Source: Actinomadura roseirufa (lineage in GTDB: Bacteria; Actinomycetota; Actinomycetes; Streptosporangiales; Streptosporangiaceae). Taken from it: a DNA stretch of 36,440 nt. The DNA lies in contig NZ_CAACVB010000058.1 in NCBI RefSeq assembly GCF_900659635.1, positions 1 through 36,440 on the forward strand. The letters run 5' to 3'. A model generated the notes under the pieces. That model was not told the DNA's origin. It ran no database searches and saw nothing but the letters and a program-made list of their open reading frames with translations. The position numbers and the translations under genes were made by a program. Shown here piece by piece: positions 8,592-17,345 of the stretch (the stretch's first letter is position 1; the number at the start of each line of letters is the position of its first letter).

Positions 8592-10757
8592 ATGACGGAG
8601 GCAGGCGACGACATGGTCGTCCTGCTCCTGGACTGCCCTGACGCCGGGTCGCTGCTGAGCGCGGCCGTGCGCGCCGCCCCCGCGCGGCTGGAGATCGACG
8701 CCGGTCTCCTGTACTTCCTGCAGGACGACGGCTGGCTGCGGCTCGCGGCCGCCGAGGGCTCGGTGGCCGGTCCGGAGGGCCCCGGCCAGATGATCCCGCC
8801 GGACGGCGCGGGGCCCGTCGCCGTGGCGGCGCGGGAGCGGCGGCCGGTGTACTCGGTCACCGAACCCGCCGACCGCCTCTTCGGCGAGCGCGAGAGCGTG
8901 CCCGCCGTCACGCTGCCCCTGCTGGTCGACGAGGTGTGCCTCGGCGCGCTCTCCTTCCGGACGGCCCGTACGGGCGGGCCGGACGAGCCGTCCCGCCGGG
9001 CCCTGGACGTGATCGCCCTGCTGTGCGCGCACCGCCTGGACCATCTGATGTCCCTGCGCGCGGAGACCTCGCCCGCCGAGGACGCGACGCTGGACCAGGC
9101 GATGCGCCTGGTCCGCGGGCGGAGCCGGGCGGCGCGGCTGGAGCTGGCCATGTCCAGCGCCCAGGTCGGGTCGTTCGACTGGGACTTCCCTTCGGGGCGC
9201 CTGGTCTGGGACGAGCGGCTGTGCCGCCTGTTCGGGTTCGAGCCCGAGGAGTTCGACGGGCGGATCGAGACCTTCTTCGACCACGTCCACCCCGAGGACC
9301 GGCGGCGGGTTCACCGGGCCGTGGAGGAGAGCCGCGTCAGCGGCGTGTACAAGGCGGGCTTCCGCATCGTGCGCCCGGACGAGGAGATCCGCTGGATCGA
9401 CGCCGAGGCGCGGGTCTTCCACGACGCGCGGCGGCGTCCCCAGGGCATGATCGGGGTGGCGCAGGACCGCACCGGCGAGCACGACCGGGACCTGCGCGAG
9501 CTGCGGCGCCATGATCTCGTCCTCAGCGTGACCAGGGGTTTCGGCGCCGCGTTGTCCACCGACGCCCTCATGGACAGCCTGGCCGAGGCCGTCCTGCCCG
9601 CTCTGGGCGCCAGCGCGGTGGCCGTCTACTTCGGCCCGCCGGAGGGCGACTGGGCGAACCTGGTCGGGACGCGCGGCTACGGGCCGGACGGGGTGCGGCG
9701 CCTGAAGGAGGCCGGTGAGATCCTGGCCGGCTCGCAGTACCTGGCGCCGCTGGGCGAGGGCGAGACCCTGTTCATCGGGTCGCGGGAGGACTACCTGACG
9801 ACGTTCCCGAGCCTGCGCGTGCCGCCGGTGCCGGGGCACAACGCTTGGGCGATCCTGCCCCTGTCGACGGCGGACGGGGTCTCCGGCGTCTGCGTGATCG
9901 CCTTCGCCTCCGCGCGCACGTTCTCGGTGGACGAGCGGATCGACTACGCGGGGATCGCGGGGATCCTGGCCCAGGCGTTGTCGCGGACCCGGCTGCTGGA
10001 CGAGCGGCGCGGCCAGATGACCGAGCTGCAGCGGATGATGCTGCCCCACCGGCTGCCCGAGATCCCGGACCTGCGCGTGTGCGTCCGGTACCTGCCGGGC
10101 GCGGAGGGCATGGACGTCGGCGGCGACTGGTACGACGTGCTGAGCCTGCCGGGCGGCGGCGCCGCGGTCGTGATCGGCGACGTGCAGGGACACAGCGCGC
10201 AGGCGGCGGCGGTGATGGGGCAGCTCCGCACCGCCATGCGGGCGCACGCCCTGGAGGGACACGACCTGGCGGACCTCATGGCCCGCGGCAACACCTCGCT
10301 CTACGACCTCGACACCGACCTCTTCGCCACCTGCTGCATCGTCTGCGTGGGGCGAAGCGGCACCGTGCGGATGGTGCGCGCGGGCCACCCGTACCCGCTG
10401 CTGCTGGAGGCGAACGGACGGGTGACCGAGCTGACCGTCCCGGGCGGGCTGCCGCTCGGCATCGAGGCGGAGGCCGCCTACCCGGTGGCGACCAGGCCGA
10501 TGCCGCCGGGCGCCACGCTGCTGCTGTACACCGACGGGCTCGTGGAGGCGCCGGGCCGGGACTACGGCGAGGGCGTCGCCGACCTGGCCGGGCGGCTCAC
10601 CCGCTGGGCCCGCGCGCGGCGGACGTGGACGGACCTGCCCGGGGAGAGCGCGCTGGACGACCTCGCCGACCACCTCGTGGCACCGGTGACGCGCCTGGCG
10701 CAGCACGACGACACGGCCGTCCTCCTTCTCCAGCGCGCCTCCTCCCCCGATCTCTGA
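8592..10757 (+). CDS. SpoIIE-type PP2C phosphatase with GAF-PAS-GAF sensor modules
   Basis: A ~721-residue signalling phosphatase. Residues ~1-160 look GAF-like, ~190-300 form a PAS domain (SAQVGSFDWDFPSGRLVWDERLCRLFGFEPEEF ... IVRPDEEIRWIDAEA), ~310-475 form a second GAF, and ~490-718 the PP2C/SpoIIE catalytic domain with metal-binding motifs GGDWYDVL, GDVQGH and LLLYTDGLVEAPG. Such RsbU-like proteins dephosphorylate anti-anti-sigma factors in response to internal or environmental cues. No anti-sigma kinase domain is fused and no partner gene is adjacent. The start is ATG at 8592, after GGTGGG; GTG at 8583 is an alternative. The upstream gap holds the palindrome TCAGCTGA at 8511-8518. Confidence 0.92.
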   Translation: MTEAGDDMVVLLLDCPDAGSLLSAAVRAAPARLEIDAGLLYFLQDDGWLRLAAAEGSVAGPEGPGQMIPPDGAGPVAVAARERRPVYSVTEPADRLFGERESVPAVTLPLLVDEVCLGALSFRTARTGGPDEPSRRALDVIALLCAHRLDHLMSLRAETSPAEDATLDQAMRLVRGRSRAARLELAMSSAQVGSFDWDFPSGRLVWDERLCRLFGFEPEEFDGRIETFFDHVHPEDRRRVHRAVEESRVSGVYKAGFRIVRPDEEIRWIDAEARVFHDARRRPQGMIGVAQDRTGEHDRDLRELRRHDLVLSVTRGFGAALSTDALMDSLAEAVLPALGASAVAVYFGPPEGDWANLVGTRGYGPDGVRRLKEAGEILAGSQYLAPLGEGETLFIGSREDYLTTFPSLRVPPVPGHNAWAILPLSTADGVSGVCVIAFASARTFSVDERIDYAGIAGILAQALSRTRLLDERRGQMTELQRMMLPHRLPEIPDLRVCVRYLPGAEGMDVGGDWYDVLSLPGGGAAVVIGDVQGHSAQAAAVMGQLRTAMRAHALEGHDLADLMARGNTSLYDLDTDLFATCCIVCVGRSGTVRMVRAGHPYPLLLEANGRVTELTVPGGLPLGIEAEAAYPVATRPMPPGATLLLYTDGLVEAPGRDYGEGVADLAGRLTRWARARRTWTDLPGESALDDLADHLVAPVTRLAQHDDTAVLLLQRASSPDL

Positions 10758-11026
10758 CCCGGCGGGAACGGGGGCGCGCAGGCCGCCGGCCCACGGCCAC
10801 CGGCCCCTGGTCGCCGGCCCACGGTCGCCGGTCGCCGGAACGGCGCGAATCGCAAAGCCTAATGACCGAGCCTCTATCTCGGCTAATACCTCCATTCCTG
10901 CGCCTCTGACACCCGCGACCGGACACCCCCTGGCGGGGGAAGGGGCTCAGCCCTCCGGGGGAGGCGGCGAGCGGGGCACGAGCGAGATCGTGTGGGCATG
11001 GAGCACAGGTGGAACGGGAGGATGGA

Positions 11027-11170
11027 ATGGTCCCGTTGAGCCGGAAATGGAAGATCAAGCTGGCGGTGGTGGTCCTTCTCACCGCCCTCATCGGCGGGGC
11101 GATGCTGGCCACGGGATCGGGCGAGCCGGAGCCGGGCGCCTCCCGTCCGGGTCACGGGAGCGTCCGGTGA
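11027..11170 (+). CDS. Small single-pass membrane protein of unknown function
   Basis: A 47-residue ORF starting MVPLSRKWKIKLAVVVLL, with a basic N-terminus, one hydrophobic segment (residues ~11-29) and a Gly/Pro/Ser-rich tail. GGGAGG lies 4-5 nt before the ATG. Its stop overlaps the GTG of the next membrane-protein gene (GTGA), which supports real translation and a shared role. I recognise no family. Confidence 0.6.
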   Translation: MVPLSRKWKIKLAVVVLLTALIGGAMLATGSGEPEPGASRPGHGSVR

Positions 11171-11748
11171 CCGCGACCGAGGTGGAGATCCCCGCCAAGG
11201 CCGGGACGAGCGGACCCGTGCCGAGGTGGGCCGACCTGGCGGCGCAGGCGACGATGTGGTGCGCGGTCCCGTCGGGGATCTGGCGCATCCTGTTCGCCCT
11301 CGGCCTCCCCGCCGGGTTCACCGGCTCACAGGACCCGCGGCATGTCCGGTTCATCCTGCCCTACGTGGTCGCGCTGACGGCCTTCTCGGAGGCGGTGGCG
11401 TTCCTCGGCATGGGGCTCGTCCGGCCGTGGGGCGAGGTGTGGCCGCGCTGGGTCCCGGTGCTCAAGGGAAGGCGAATTCGTCCGCTGGCAGCAATTATTC
11501 CCGCATCGCTCGGATCTGTGGCATTGATAGCGATTTGGACGCCACTGGCCTTCGCGTTCACGACCAATGACGACCCCGAGACACCGCACGGAGCGAAGGC
11601 CATCATCCTCTTTGCGTGTTATGCGCCTTTGATCGCCTGGGGCCCCTTGCTGGCGGCGGTGACCGCCGCCTATGCCGTCCGGCGTAATCGCCACGAAAAA
11701 GGGATCACCATGGTGAACGCTTTGCCGTCTCGCCGCGACTCACCCTAG
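11167..11748 (+). CDS. Integral membrane protein of unknown function
   Basis: A 193-residue protein with about four hydrophobic segments: near residues 28-48, 62-84, 105-130 and 150-175. It starts with GTG at 11167, overlapping the stop of the small membrane ORF. The second half (from about 11470) is noticeably less GC-rich than its surroundings. The C-terminus is short, basic and probably cytoplasmic. No catalytic motif is visible and I do not recognise the family. Confidence 0.75.
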   Translation: MTATEVEIPAKAGTSGPVPRWADLAAQATMWCAVPSGIWRILFALGLPAGFTGSQDPRHVRFILPYVVALTAFSEAVAFLGMGLVRPWGEVWPRWVPVLKGRRIRPLAAIIPASLGSVALIAIWTPLAFAFTTNDDPETPHGAKAIILFACYAPLIAWGPLLAAVTAAYAVRRNRHEKGITMVNALPSRRDSP

Positions 11749-11780
11749 GAAGGCAAGACCATTCACCGGGGGGAGAATCC

Positions 11781-12143
11781 ATGAAACAGCACCACAAAGT
11801 CGCGGCCGTGCTCGCGTCGGCGGTCGTCGGCGCCGGGGCGCTCGGCGTGCCCGCCGCGTCGGCGGCGGAGCGGCCGGCGGCCGTGCAGCACGTCGTGGGC
11901 ACCTACGCCCTGCCGAAGGGGAAGGTGATCTCGCGGCACCGGCTGGCGATCCGCCTCCGTCCCACGACCAGGTCCAAGAAGGTCGGCTCGCTGCGGCCGG
12001 GCGCGATCGTCGACATCAAGTGCTGGGTGAACGGGCAGTCGGTCGGGGGCGTCAGGCGGTGGTACCGCCTCGGGATCAGCACGCCCGAGTGGGTGTCGGG
12101 CCGCTACATCAAGATCATCAAGGGCCGCGTCACGCACTGCTGA
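11781..12143 (+). CDS. Secreted SH3-like domain protein
   Basis: A 120-residue protein with a clear Sec signal peptide (MKQHHKVAAVLASAVV ... ASAAE; cleavage near residue 28). The rest resembles a bacterial SH3 domain: HRLAIRLRPTTRSKKVGSLRPGAIVDIKCWV then RRWYRLGISTPEWVSGRYIKI. Such domains usually bind the cell wall or mediate secreted-protein contacts. A cysteine in the domain and one near the C-terminus could form a disulfide. A GGGGAG ribosome site precedes the ATG. A strong hairpin follows, so this is probably a one-gene unit. Confidence 0.82.
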   Translation: MKQHHKVAAVLASAVVGAGALGVPAASAAERPAAVQHVVGTYALPKGKVISRHRLAIRLRPTTRSKKVGSLRPGAIVDIKCWVNGQSVGGVRRWYRLGISTPEWVSGRYIKIIKGRVTHC

Positions 12144-12153
12144 GCATCGCCGT

Positions 12154-12192
12154 CACGCCTCCCGGCCGGGCGCCGTCCGGCCGGGAGGCGTG
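12154..12192 (+). terminator. Strong hairpin after the SH3 gene
   Basis: CACGCCTCCCGGCCGG (12154-12169) pairs without mismatch with 12177-12192 around a 7-nt loop: a 16-bp stem beginning 11 nt after the stop codon. There is no T tract. It lies between convergent genes and could work in both directions. Confidence 0.7.
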
Positions 12193-12248
12193 CCGGTTCC
12201 CGGCTTAGGCCGTCCCACGGGACGGTCTCCAGCGGACCGGGCGGCGGA

Positions 12249-12779
12249 TCACCGGCCCGTGCGGGCGGGGACGCCGAGGGGCACCGAGCCGCGGAAGAGC
12301 CGGTCGACCGACGCCGCCCGCAGTTCTTCGAGCAGGGTGGCCTGCGCCTGCGCGCGCGCCAGGAGCATCAGCAGGTCGCCGGTGTCCAGGGCGGGTTCCC
12401 GGTCCGCCAGCACGAGCAGGGTCCGCCATCCCGCGGCCTTGCCCTCGATCGCGACGCGCATCGCCTCGAACTCCACCAGGTCGGTGAGCGGCGAACGGCC
12501 GCGCAGCCGGCCGTTGAGCTTCAGCCGGCCGGCCCGCTCCATCGCCGCCAACGCCATGATCTTGTAATGCCGGACCGGCAGGCCGAGTGCCCCGGTCATC
12601 GCCAGCAGGGCCCCGCGGTCGGTGGCGATGTCGTCCGCCAGCCGCTGGAGCCGCCCCCCGTCCGCCGAGCCGCGGTGCGCGCGGGCCAGGGCGCGGGCCC
12701 GGCCCACGCCGCCCGCCGCGCCCGCCAGATGGTCGTTCATGTAGATCGCAAGAAACTCGCGGGTGCCCTTGGTCTCCAT
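12249..12779 (-). CDS. Helical protein of unknown function (ferritin-like in pattern)
   Basis: A 176-residue protein predicted to be almost all helix, beginning METKGTREFLAIYMNDHLAG. Several amphipathic helices follow (GRLQRLADDIATDRGALLAM, LTDLVEFEAMRVAIEGK, LLMLLARAQAQATLLEELR). The acidic/His spacing and helix lengths resemble ferritin-like four-helix bundles, but no full di-iron motif set is visible. Similar proteins are common in actinomycetes without known function. The start is ATG at 12779; the upstream ribosome site is weak. It is convergent with the SH3 gene and just downstream of the protease gene. Confidence 0.7.
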   Translation of the reverse strand: METKGTREFLAIYMNDHLAGAAGGVGRARALARAHRGSADGGRLQRLADDIATDRGALLAMTGALGLPVRHYKIMALAAMERAGRLKLNGRLRGRSPLTDLVEFEAMRVAIEGKAAGWRTLLVLADREPALDTGDLLMLLARAQAQATLLEELRAASVDRLFRGSVPLGVPARTGR

Positions 12780-12855
12780 GCCGCCTGTGATACCCGGCGC
12801 GGACGCCCTAAACGGGCGTTTCACCTGGCCGGACGTCCGCGCCCCCACCGCGGCG

Positions 12856-13920
12856 TCACGATCCGGGGAGCTGACCCAGGGTCACCTCGACCTGCTTCTT
12901 GCCGCCGTCCGGCCGCTGGATCTCCACCTTCGCCTTGTCCCCCGGCTTGAGGCCCGCCAGCACCGTCGACAGGGCCGCGGGGTCGGGCGTCGGCGTGCCG
13001 TTCACCGACAGGATGAGGTCGCCGGGCTGGATCCCGGCCTTCGCGGCGCCGCCTCCGGGCGTGACCTCGACGACGCCGACCGCCGTGCCCTCGCCGCTGG
13101 ACGGGTCGATGATCGAGCGGACCGACGCGCCGAGCGCGGCCCGTCCCGACTGCGACACCTTCCCCGTCGCGATCAGCTGCGGGGCGATCCGCCTGACCGT
13201 GCTGCTCGGGGTGGCGAAGCCGATGCCGACGGCCGCGCCGCCCACCTGCGGATCGGACGCCGCGGCGGTCGGGATCCCGATGACCGTGCCGTCCAGCGTC
13301 ACCAGGGCGCCGCCGCTGTTGCCCGGGTTGATCGGCGCGCTGGTCTGGATGGCGTCGGCGATGGTGGAGCCCGGGAAGGCGCCCTCCTGCTTGGTCGAGA
13401 CCGTGCGGTTCAGCGCCGACACGATGCCGTTGGTGACGCTCCCGGCCAGGCCCAGCGGGTTGCCCATGGCGAGGACGATCTGGCCGACCGCGGTCTTGCC
13501 CGAGTCGGCGAACACGGCGGGACGCAGCGAGGCGCCCTCCACGTTGACCACGGCGAGGTCGTCGGGGGCGAACTCGCCCACCGGGTCCGCCTTCAGCGCG
13601 GCGCCGCCGCTGGCCGCGGTCACCCGGATCCGCCTCGCCCCGGCGACGACGTGGGCGTTGGTGACGACGTTCCCGTCGCCGTCGAACACCACGCCCGACC
13701 CCTCGCCCTGGTCCGTCTCGATCTTCACGACCGACGGCAGGACGCTCGCCACGACCTTCTCGTACTGCTGCTGGAGTTGCGCCGCCCCTTCCCCGCTCCG
13801 CGTCGGCACCGGCGCCGTGGTCTGCCTGGCCGCTTCCGAGTCGTCTCCGCTGCAGCCGCCCAGCGCGAGGGCGGCGGCGAGCGCGATCACGCCGATGCCG
13901 GCGTTTCCGGTCCTGTTCAC
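12856..13920 (-). CDS. HtrA/DegP-like trypsin-family serine protease, lipoprotein, with PDZ domain
   Basis: A 354-residue envelope protease. The N-terminus is a lipoprotein signal with lipobox LGGC (Cys near residue 23). The trypsin-like domain has the triad His90 (TNAHVV), Asp121 (PDDLAVV) and Ser202 (NPGNSGGAL). A C-terminal PDZ domain (residues ~255-350) contains GGGAAKAGIQPGDLILSVNG. HtrA proteins degrade or refold damaged secreted proteins. Actinomycete homologues often have a transmembrane anchor; here the anchor is a lipid. It is divergent from the CsbD-like gene, with a 137-bp shared promoter gap. Confidence 0.94.
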   Translation of the reverse strand: MNRTGNAGIGVIALAAALALGGCSGDDSEAARQTTAPVPTRSGEGAAQLQQQYEKVVASVLPSVVKIETDQGEGSGVVFDGDGNVVTNAHVVAGARRIRVTAASGGAALKADPVGEFAPDDLAVVNVEGASLRPAVFADSGKTAVGQIVLAMGNPLGLAGSVTNGIVSALNRTVSTKQEGAFPGSTIADAIQTSAPINPGNSGGALVTLDGTVIGIPTAAASDPQVGGAAVGIGFATPSSTVRRIAPQLIATGKVSQSGRAALGASVRSIIDPSSGEGTAVGVVEVTPGGGAAKAGIQPGDLILSVNGTPTPDPAALSTVLAGLKPGDKAKVEIQRPDGGKKQVEVTLGQLPGS

Positions 13921-14057
13921 GTTCCACCTCCGAGCCGGGTTCTTCCCCGTCTGCGCAGTTCAGCCCTGTTTTCGGAGACCGCGCCGGATCAGGCCCGCAT
14001 CGATGCCGTCCTCGCGGGTAAGGCGCGCTTCGCAGAGCGAAGGAGGACCGAGGACAC

Positions 14058-14231
14058 ATGAGCACCGAGGACAAGGCGGCGAACACCGCCAAGAAGATCA
14101 AGGGCAAGATCAAGGAGACGGCCGGCCGGGCGTCCGGCAACGAGCGGCTGGAGGCCGAGGGCCGGGCCGACCAGGCCAAGGGGGACGTCCGCCAGGCCGG
14201 CGAGAAGGTCAAGGACGCCTTCAAGGACTGA
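14058..14231 (+). CDS. CsbD-family small stress-response protein
   Basis: A 57-residue, highly charged protein with the CsbD pattern: KKIKGKIKETAGRASGNERLEAEGRADQAKG followed by EKVKDAFKD. CsbD-like proteins are abundant under general stress in many bacteria; their molecular role is unknown. Divergent from the HtrA-like protease, so the two may share stress control. A hairpin follows at 14256-14281. Confidence 0.9.
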   Translation: MSTEDKAANTAKKIKGKIKETAGRASGNERLEAEGRADQAKGDVRQAGEKVKDAFKD

Positions 14232-14255
14232 CCCGCACGAGAGTCCGGCATACAT

Positions 14256-14281
14256 GGGCCCGCCGCATCCGCGGCGGGTCC
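14256..14281 (+). terminator. Hairpin after the csbD-like gene
   Basis: An 11-bp stem (one G-T pair) with loop ATCC, built from CCCGCCGC and GCGGCGGG, starting 25 nt after the stop codon. No T tract follows. Confidence 0.6.
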
Positions 14282-14538
14282 TTGCCGTGCGCGCCGTCCG
14301 GCCGCCCGCCGACCGGGGCCGACGGCGCGGTCTACGTCCTCCGAAAAACCGGTGCGCTTTGGCGAACCCTGCCCGCACCAGTGCCCTCAGCTTGGCGAAC
14401 AGTGCCGACGTTCCCGGCCCGCCGAGTGGTTCGGTCGGCTAGCTGGGCTGGTTGAACGGCCGCGCGGACCCACCGCGCACGGGCGTCCCCACGGGTCTTG
14501 CCGCTGGACGGACGAGTGGTTACCGTTCAATCGATTTA

Positions 14539-14553
14539 TAGGAAACTTTCCTA
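14539..14553. promoter_or_regulatory. Perfect palindrome TAGGAAACTTTCCTA upstream of chitinase 1
   Basis: Seven bases either side of a central C match exactly as an inverted repeat. It sits in an AT-richer stretch 115 bp before the chitinase start. The left half with its flank (ATTTATAGGAAAC) recurs upstream of chitinase 2 at 25984. Palindromes of AGGAAA/TTTCCT type resemble operators of ROK-family sugar-responsive repressors, so control by amino sugars is a reasonable guess, not shown. Confidence 0.6.
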
Positions 14554-14616
14554 ATGATTCGAGGGGAATCGTGGCCCGCTCGCCGCCCGCCGGGGCCCGC
14601 CACACCGCATGTGACC

Positions 14617-14633
14617 GACTCGGGGTTCGGGGG
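14617..14633 (+). promoter_or_regulatory. 17-bp chitinase leader element, copy 1
   Basis: GACTCGGGGTTCGGGGG occurs here, 36 nt before the chitinase 1 start, and identically at 26018-26034, 40 nt before chitinase 2. An exact 17-bp match at the same leader position in two loci 11 kb apart suggests a conserved regulatory or mRNA element, or a recent duplication of the leader. Confidence 0.5.
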
Positions 14634-14668
14634 TTCCGCGTGTCCGCATCTCCTACCCGGGAGTGATA

Positions 14669-16222
14669 GTGAGAAGACTTCTCCCTGGCTTCCTTTTCAC
14701 CGCGCTGTCCGCGCTCCTCCTCGCACTGCTCGTCCCCGTCCCGGCGAACGCCGCGACGCTCACCGCCACCTTCGCCAAGGCGTCGGACTGGGGATCGGGC
14801 TACGAGGCCAAGTACACGATCACCAATGGCACCGGTGCCTCCGTCACCGGCTGGAAGGTGGAGGTCGACGTCCCGTCCGGCTCCTCGGTCGGCGCCTACT
14901 GGGACGCGATACTCACCAAGTCCGGGCAGCACGCCACCTTCACCAACCGTGAGTACAACTCGGCCATCGCGCCCGGCGCGACGGTCACCTTCGGCTTCCT
15001 CGTCAGCGGCACGGGCGAACCCCAGAACTGCCGGCTGAACGGCGGATCCTGCACCGACGGCCCCCAGACTCCCGGGGCCCCCGGCGCGCCGAGCTCCCCC
15101 ACCGTGACCGACCGGACCGACACCTCGCTGTCGCTCTCCTGGACCGCCTCCAGCGGCACGGTCACCGGTTACCGCGTCTACGAGGGCGGCACCGTCCGCG
15201 CCACCGAGACCGGGACCAGCACCACCATCTCCGGGCTGACCGCCTGCTCCGACCACACCTACACGGTCAGGGCGTACAACACCGCCGGGGAATCCCCCGA
15301 CAGTGAGCAGGTCAGCGCCACCACCACCGGCTGCACGGTGCCGCCCACCACCCGCAGGGCCGCGCCGTACCTGTACATGGGCTGGGGCGACCCGCCCGAC
15401 CCGGCGACCGTGATGAAGGCGAGCGGCGCCAAATGGTTCACGATGGCCTTCATCCTGTCCAGCGGCGGCTGCAACCCCAGCTGGGACGGTCAGCGTCAGC
15501 TCAAGGGCGGCGTCGACGAGAAGACGATCAACCTGATCCGGCAGAACGGCGGTGACGTCCTGCCGTCCGTCGGCGGCTGGTCCGGCAACAAGCTCGGCCC
15601 CAACTGCTCGACGCCGGAGGCGCTCGCGGGCGCCTACCAGAAGGTCATCGACGCCTTCTCGCTCAAGGCCATCGACATCGACATCGAGAACACCGACGAG
15701 TTCGAGAACGCGGCCGTCCAGGACCGCGTCATCAACGCCCTGAAGATCCTCAAGCAGAAGAACGCCGGTCTGCAGACCATCCTCACGTTCGGCACCACCA
15801 CCACAGGGCCGAACACCTGGGGGAACCGCCTCATCAACCGCTCGGCGGAACTGCAGGCCAACGTGGACGTGTTCACGATCATGCCGTTCGACTTCGGTGG
15901 CGGCAAGGACATGTACGCCAGCACGATCAGCGCGTCCGAGGGTCTGAAGAACTCGCTCAAGTCCGCGTTCAAGTGGTCCGACGCCGACGCCTACGCCCAC
16001 ATGGGCATCTCCGGCATGAACGGCAACTCGGACCAGAAGGAGGTCACCAGCCTCGACCAGTGGACGAGGATCCGGGACTGGTCCAAGTCCAAGGGCCTAG
16101 TCCGGCTCGCGTTCTGGTCGGTCAACCGTGACCGCCCCTGCCCGGGCGGCGGCACCGCCGAGAACTGCAGCGGCATCGACCAGAAGCCCTGGGAGTTCAC
16201 CAAGATCACGGCCGGCTTCTGA
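14669..16222 (+). CDS. Secreted GH18 chitinase 1 (CBM2-FnIII-GH18)
   Basis: A 517-residue enzyme. A Sec signal ([20 protein letters not shown] ... ANA) is followed by a CBM2-like binding module (residues ~28-130: [24 protein letters not shown] ... [18 protein letters not shown]), an FnIII domain (~140-222: TGYRVYEGG ... [15 protein letters not shown]) and a GH18 barrel (~228-517). The catalytic motif reads KAIDIDIE with Glu340 as acid; the first Asp of the usual DxxDxDxE is Lys. LPSVGGW is the SxGG-type strand. It hydrolyses chitin outside the cell. I chose GTG at 14669 because GGGAG lies 5 nt upstream; GTG at 14663 is possible. This CBM2-FnIII-GH18 order is well known in streptomycete chitinases. 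Confidence 0.94.
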   Translation: MRRLLPGFLFTALSALLLALLVPVPANAATLTATFAKASDWGSGYEAKYTITNGTGASVTGWKVEVDVPSGSSVGAYWDAILTKSGQHATFTNREYNSAIAPGATVTFGFLVSGTGEPQNCRLNGGSCTDGPQTPGAPGAPSSPTVTDRTDTSLSLSWTASSGTVTGYRVYEGGTVRATETGTSTTISGLTACSDHTYTVRAYNTAGESPDSEQVSATTTGCTVPPTTRRAAPYLYMGWGDPPDPATVMKASGAKWFTMAFILSSGGCNPSWDGQRQLKGGVDEKTINLIRQNGGDVLPSVGGWSGNKLGPNCSTPEALAGAYQKVIDAFSLKAIDIDIENTDEFENAAVQDRVINALKILKQKNAGLQTILTFGTTTTGPNTWGNRLINRSAELQANVDVFTIMPFDFGGGKDMYASTISASEGLKNSLKSAFKWSDADAYAHMGISGMNGNSDQKEVTSLDQWTRIRDWSKSKGLVRLAFWSVNRDRPCPGGGTAENCSGIDQKPWEFTKITAGF

Positions 16223-17090
16223 GCCGTCCCCGACCGGCGCGGCCCACGTTCGACCGCCTTACTCCGCAACGCGGGCCGCGCCACCCACACACCCCGTCCC
16301 CGCCGGTGCGCACCCCCAGTGCCCACCGGCGCGGGCGGGGCGCTCCATTTCCACCAGTCACCCCCACACGCCCGCCCCAGCCACCCGCCCGCTCACCCTG
16401 CCCAGGTCCCGCCGGGCAATCGAACAACCCACCGGACGTCCCCACGCCCCACCGGGCGCACATTGCTCCCTCCAAGCAGCCACACGACCCGCCCGGCACC
16501 CACGCCTCCCACCGAGCGTCCGCCCAGGCCGCCGTGCTACCGGCCGGCTTCCACGCACCCCACCGGCCAGCCGAACGTCCGCACACCCCACCCACCGGGC
16601 CGCGCGCCCCAGACCGGCAGGGGTGCGTCCCACCGAACGTCAACACATCCGGCCGGGCGGCCGCGCCCACCGGGCGTAGCGTGATGCCTCCAGATACCCG
16701 CGCGACCGGCGCGGCATCCACGCATCTCGCAGGCCGTCCGTACACCCACCCAGCGCGGCCGCGTGACCCACCATGCAGCCGGGCGACCGGTCGGGGAGCC
16801 GCACACCCGGCTGAGCGCAGCGTGCATCGCTCCAGGCATCCACGTGACCCGCTGGGCATCCACGCCCCTCTCCAATGCGGCCGTGCAGCCCACCCGGCAA
16901 CCGCGCACCCCACCGGCCAGCCGCGTGACCGGACCGGTAGGAGCGCATCCCACCGTGCAGCCGTGTGTCTAGCGGGTGGCCGGGGGCCGGGTGGGCAGTC
17001 GTGTGCCTTGTTGGGAGCCGCGCATCCCGGTGGGGCGTAGTCGTGCGGCTTTCTGGGGGGCGCGTCGTGCTGGGGAGGGTGGCTGGATGG
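16223..17090. other. Intergenic region dominated by degenerate tandem repeats
   Basis: Almost 870 bp between the convergent chitinase 1 gene and the small gene at 17091. Long open frames exist on both strands, but they have strongly biased His/Pro/Arg/Thr or Gly/Trp/Arg content and match no family. Most of the stretch is the repeat array at about 16360-17075. Confidence 0.7.
16360..17075. repeat. Array of ~35 degenerate ~20-bp tandem repeats
   Basis: The sequence can be cut into successive units of 19-21 bp ending mostly in ACC/ATC, with a rough consensus CACCGGGCAGCCGCGTGACC. Clear units include CACCATGCAGCCGGGCGACC, CCACCCGGCAACCGCGCACC and CACCGTGCAGCCGTGTGTC. Units are diverged (perhaps 50-75% identity by eye) and some are longer. 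A period of 20 is not a multiple of three, which argues against a repeat protein. There are no regular spacers, so this is not CRISPR. Confidence 0.65.
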
Positions 17091-17324
17091 TCAGCCAGGT
17101 GGGGGGACGGAGGCGCGGAGGCGGGCGGCGGCCTCGGCGAGGTCGGCGGAGGCGACCACGCAGGAGGTGATGTGGGCGTTGAGGGCGTCGAAAAGCCAGC
17201 CGGGCGTGGCCGGGTCCGCGCGGAGCCGGGCGGACAGCTCGCGCAGGCGGGTGGCACAGCGGGCCAGTTCCGCCGCGTCGGCGTCGAGGATGCGGGCGTG
17301 GGTCTCGCCGTCGGGGGCGGGCAT
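17091..17324 (-). CDS. Small helical protein of unknown function
   Basis: A 77-residue acidic protein made of two or three helices (ETHARILDADAAELARCATRLRELSARL, PGWLFDALNAHITSCVVASADLAEAAARL). AGGGAG lies 6 nt before the ATG, supporting expression. It follows the hydrolase gene on the same strand and is bracketed by two unrelated short-repeat arrays. Size and helical pattern resemble small actinomycete proteins with WXG100-like or excreted-protein folds, but no WXG motif is present and no function can be assigned. Confidence 0.65.
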   Translation of the reverse strand: MPAPDGETHARILDADAAELARCATRLRELSARLRADPATPGWLFDALNAHITSCVVASADLAEAAARLRASVPPPG

Positions 17325-17345
17325 GCGGGCTCCCTGGTCAGAGGG

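Larger units (their letters stand above)
14232..14668. other. Control region upstream of chitinase 1
   Basis: 437 bp without a credible gene. It holds the CsbD terminator, then a less GC-rich stretch around 14520-14566 containing a 15-bp palindrome, and a 17-bp leader element at 14617-14633 shared with chitinase 2. Confidence 0.65.

Noticed and set aside
14500..14668. DasR (GlcNAc regulator) operator upstream of chitinase genes
   Set aside because: I looked for a TGGTCTAGACCA-like box upstream of both chitinase units and found none; the palindrome present is of a different type.
16206..17040. Long open frames on both strands of the repeat region
   Set aside because: They arise from a ~20-bp repeat whose period would shift frame each unit; composition is extreme and no family is recognisable.
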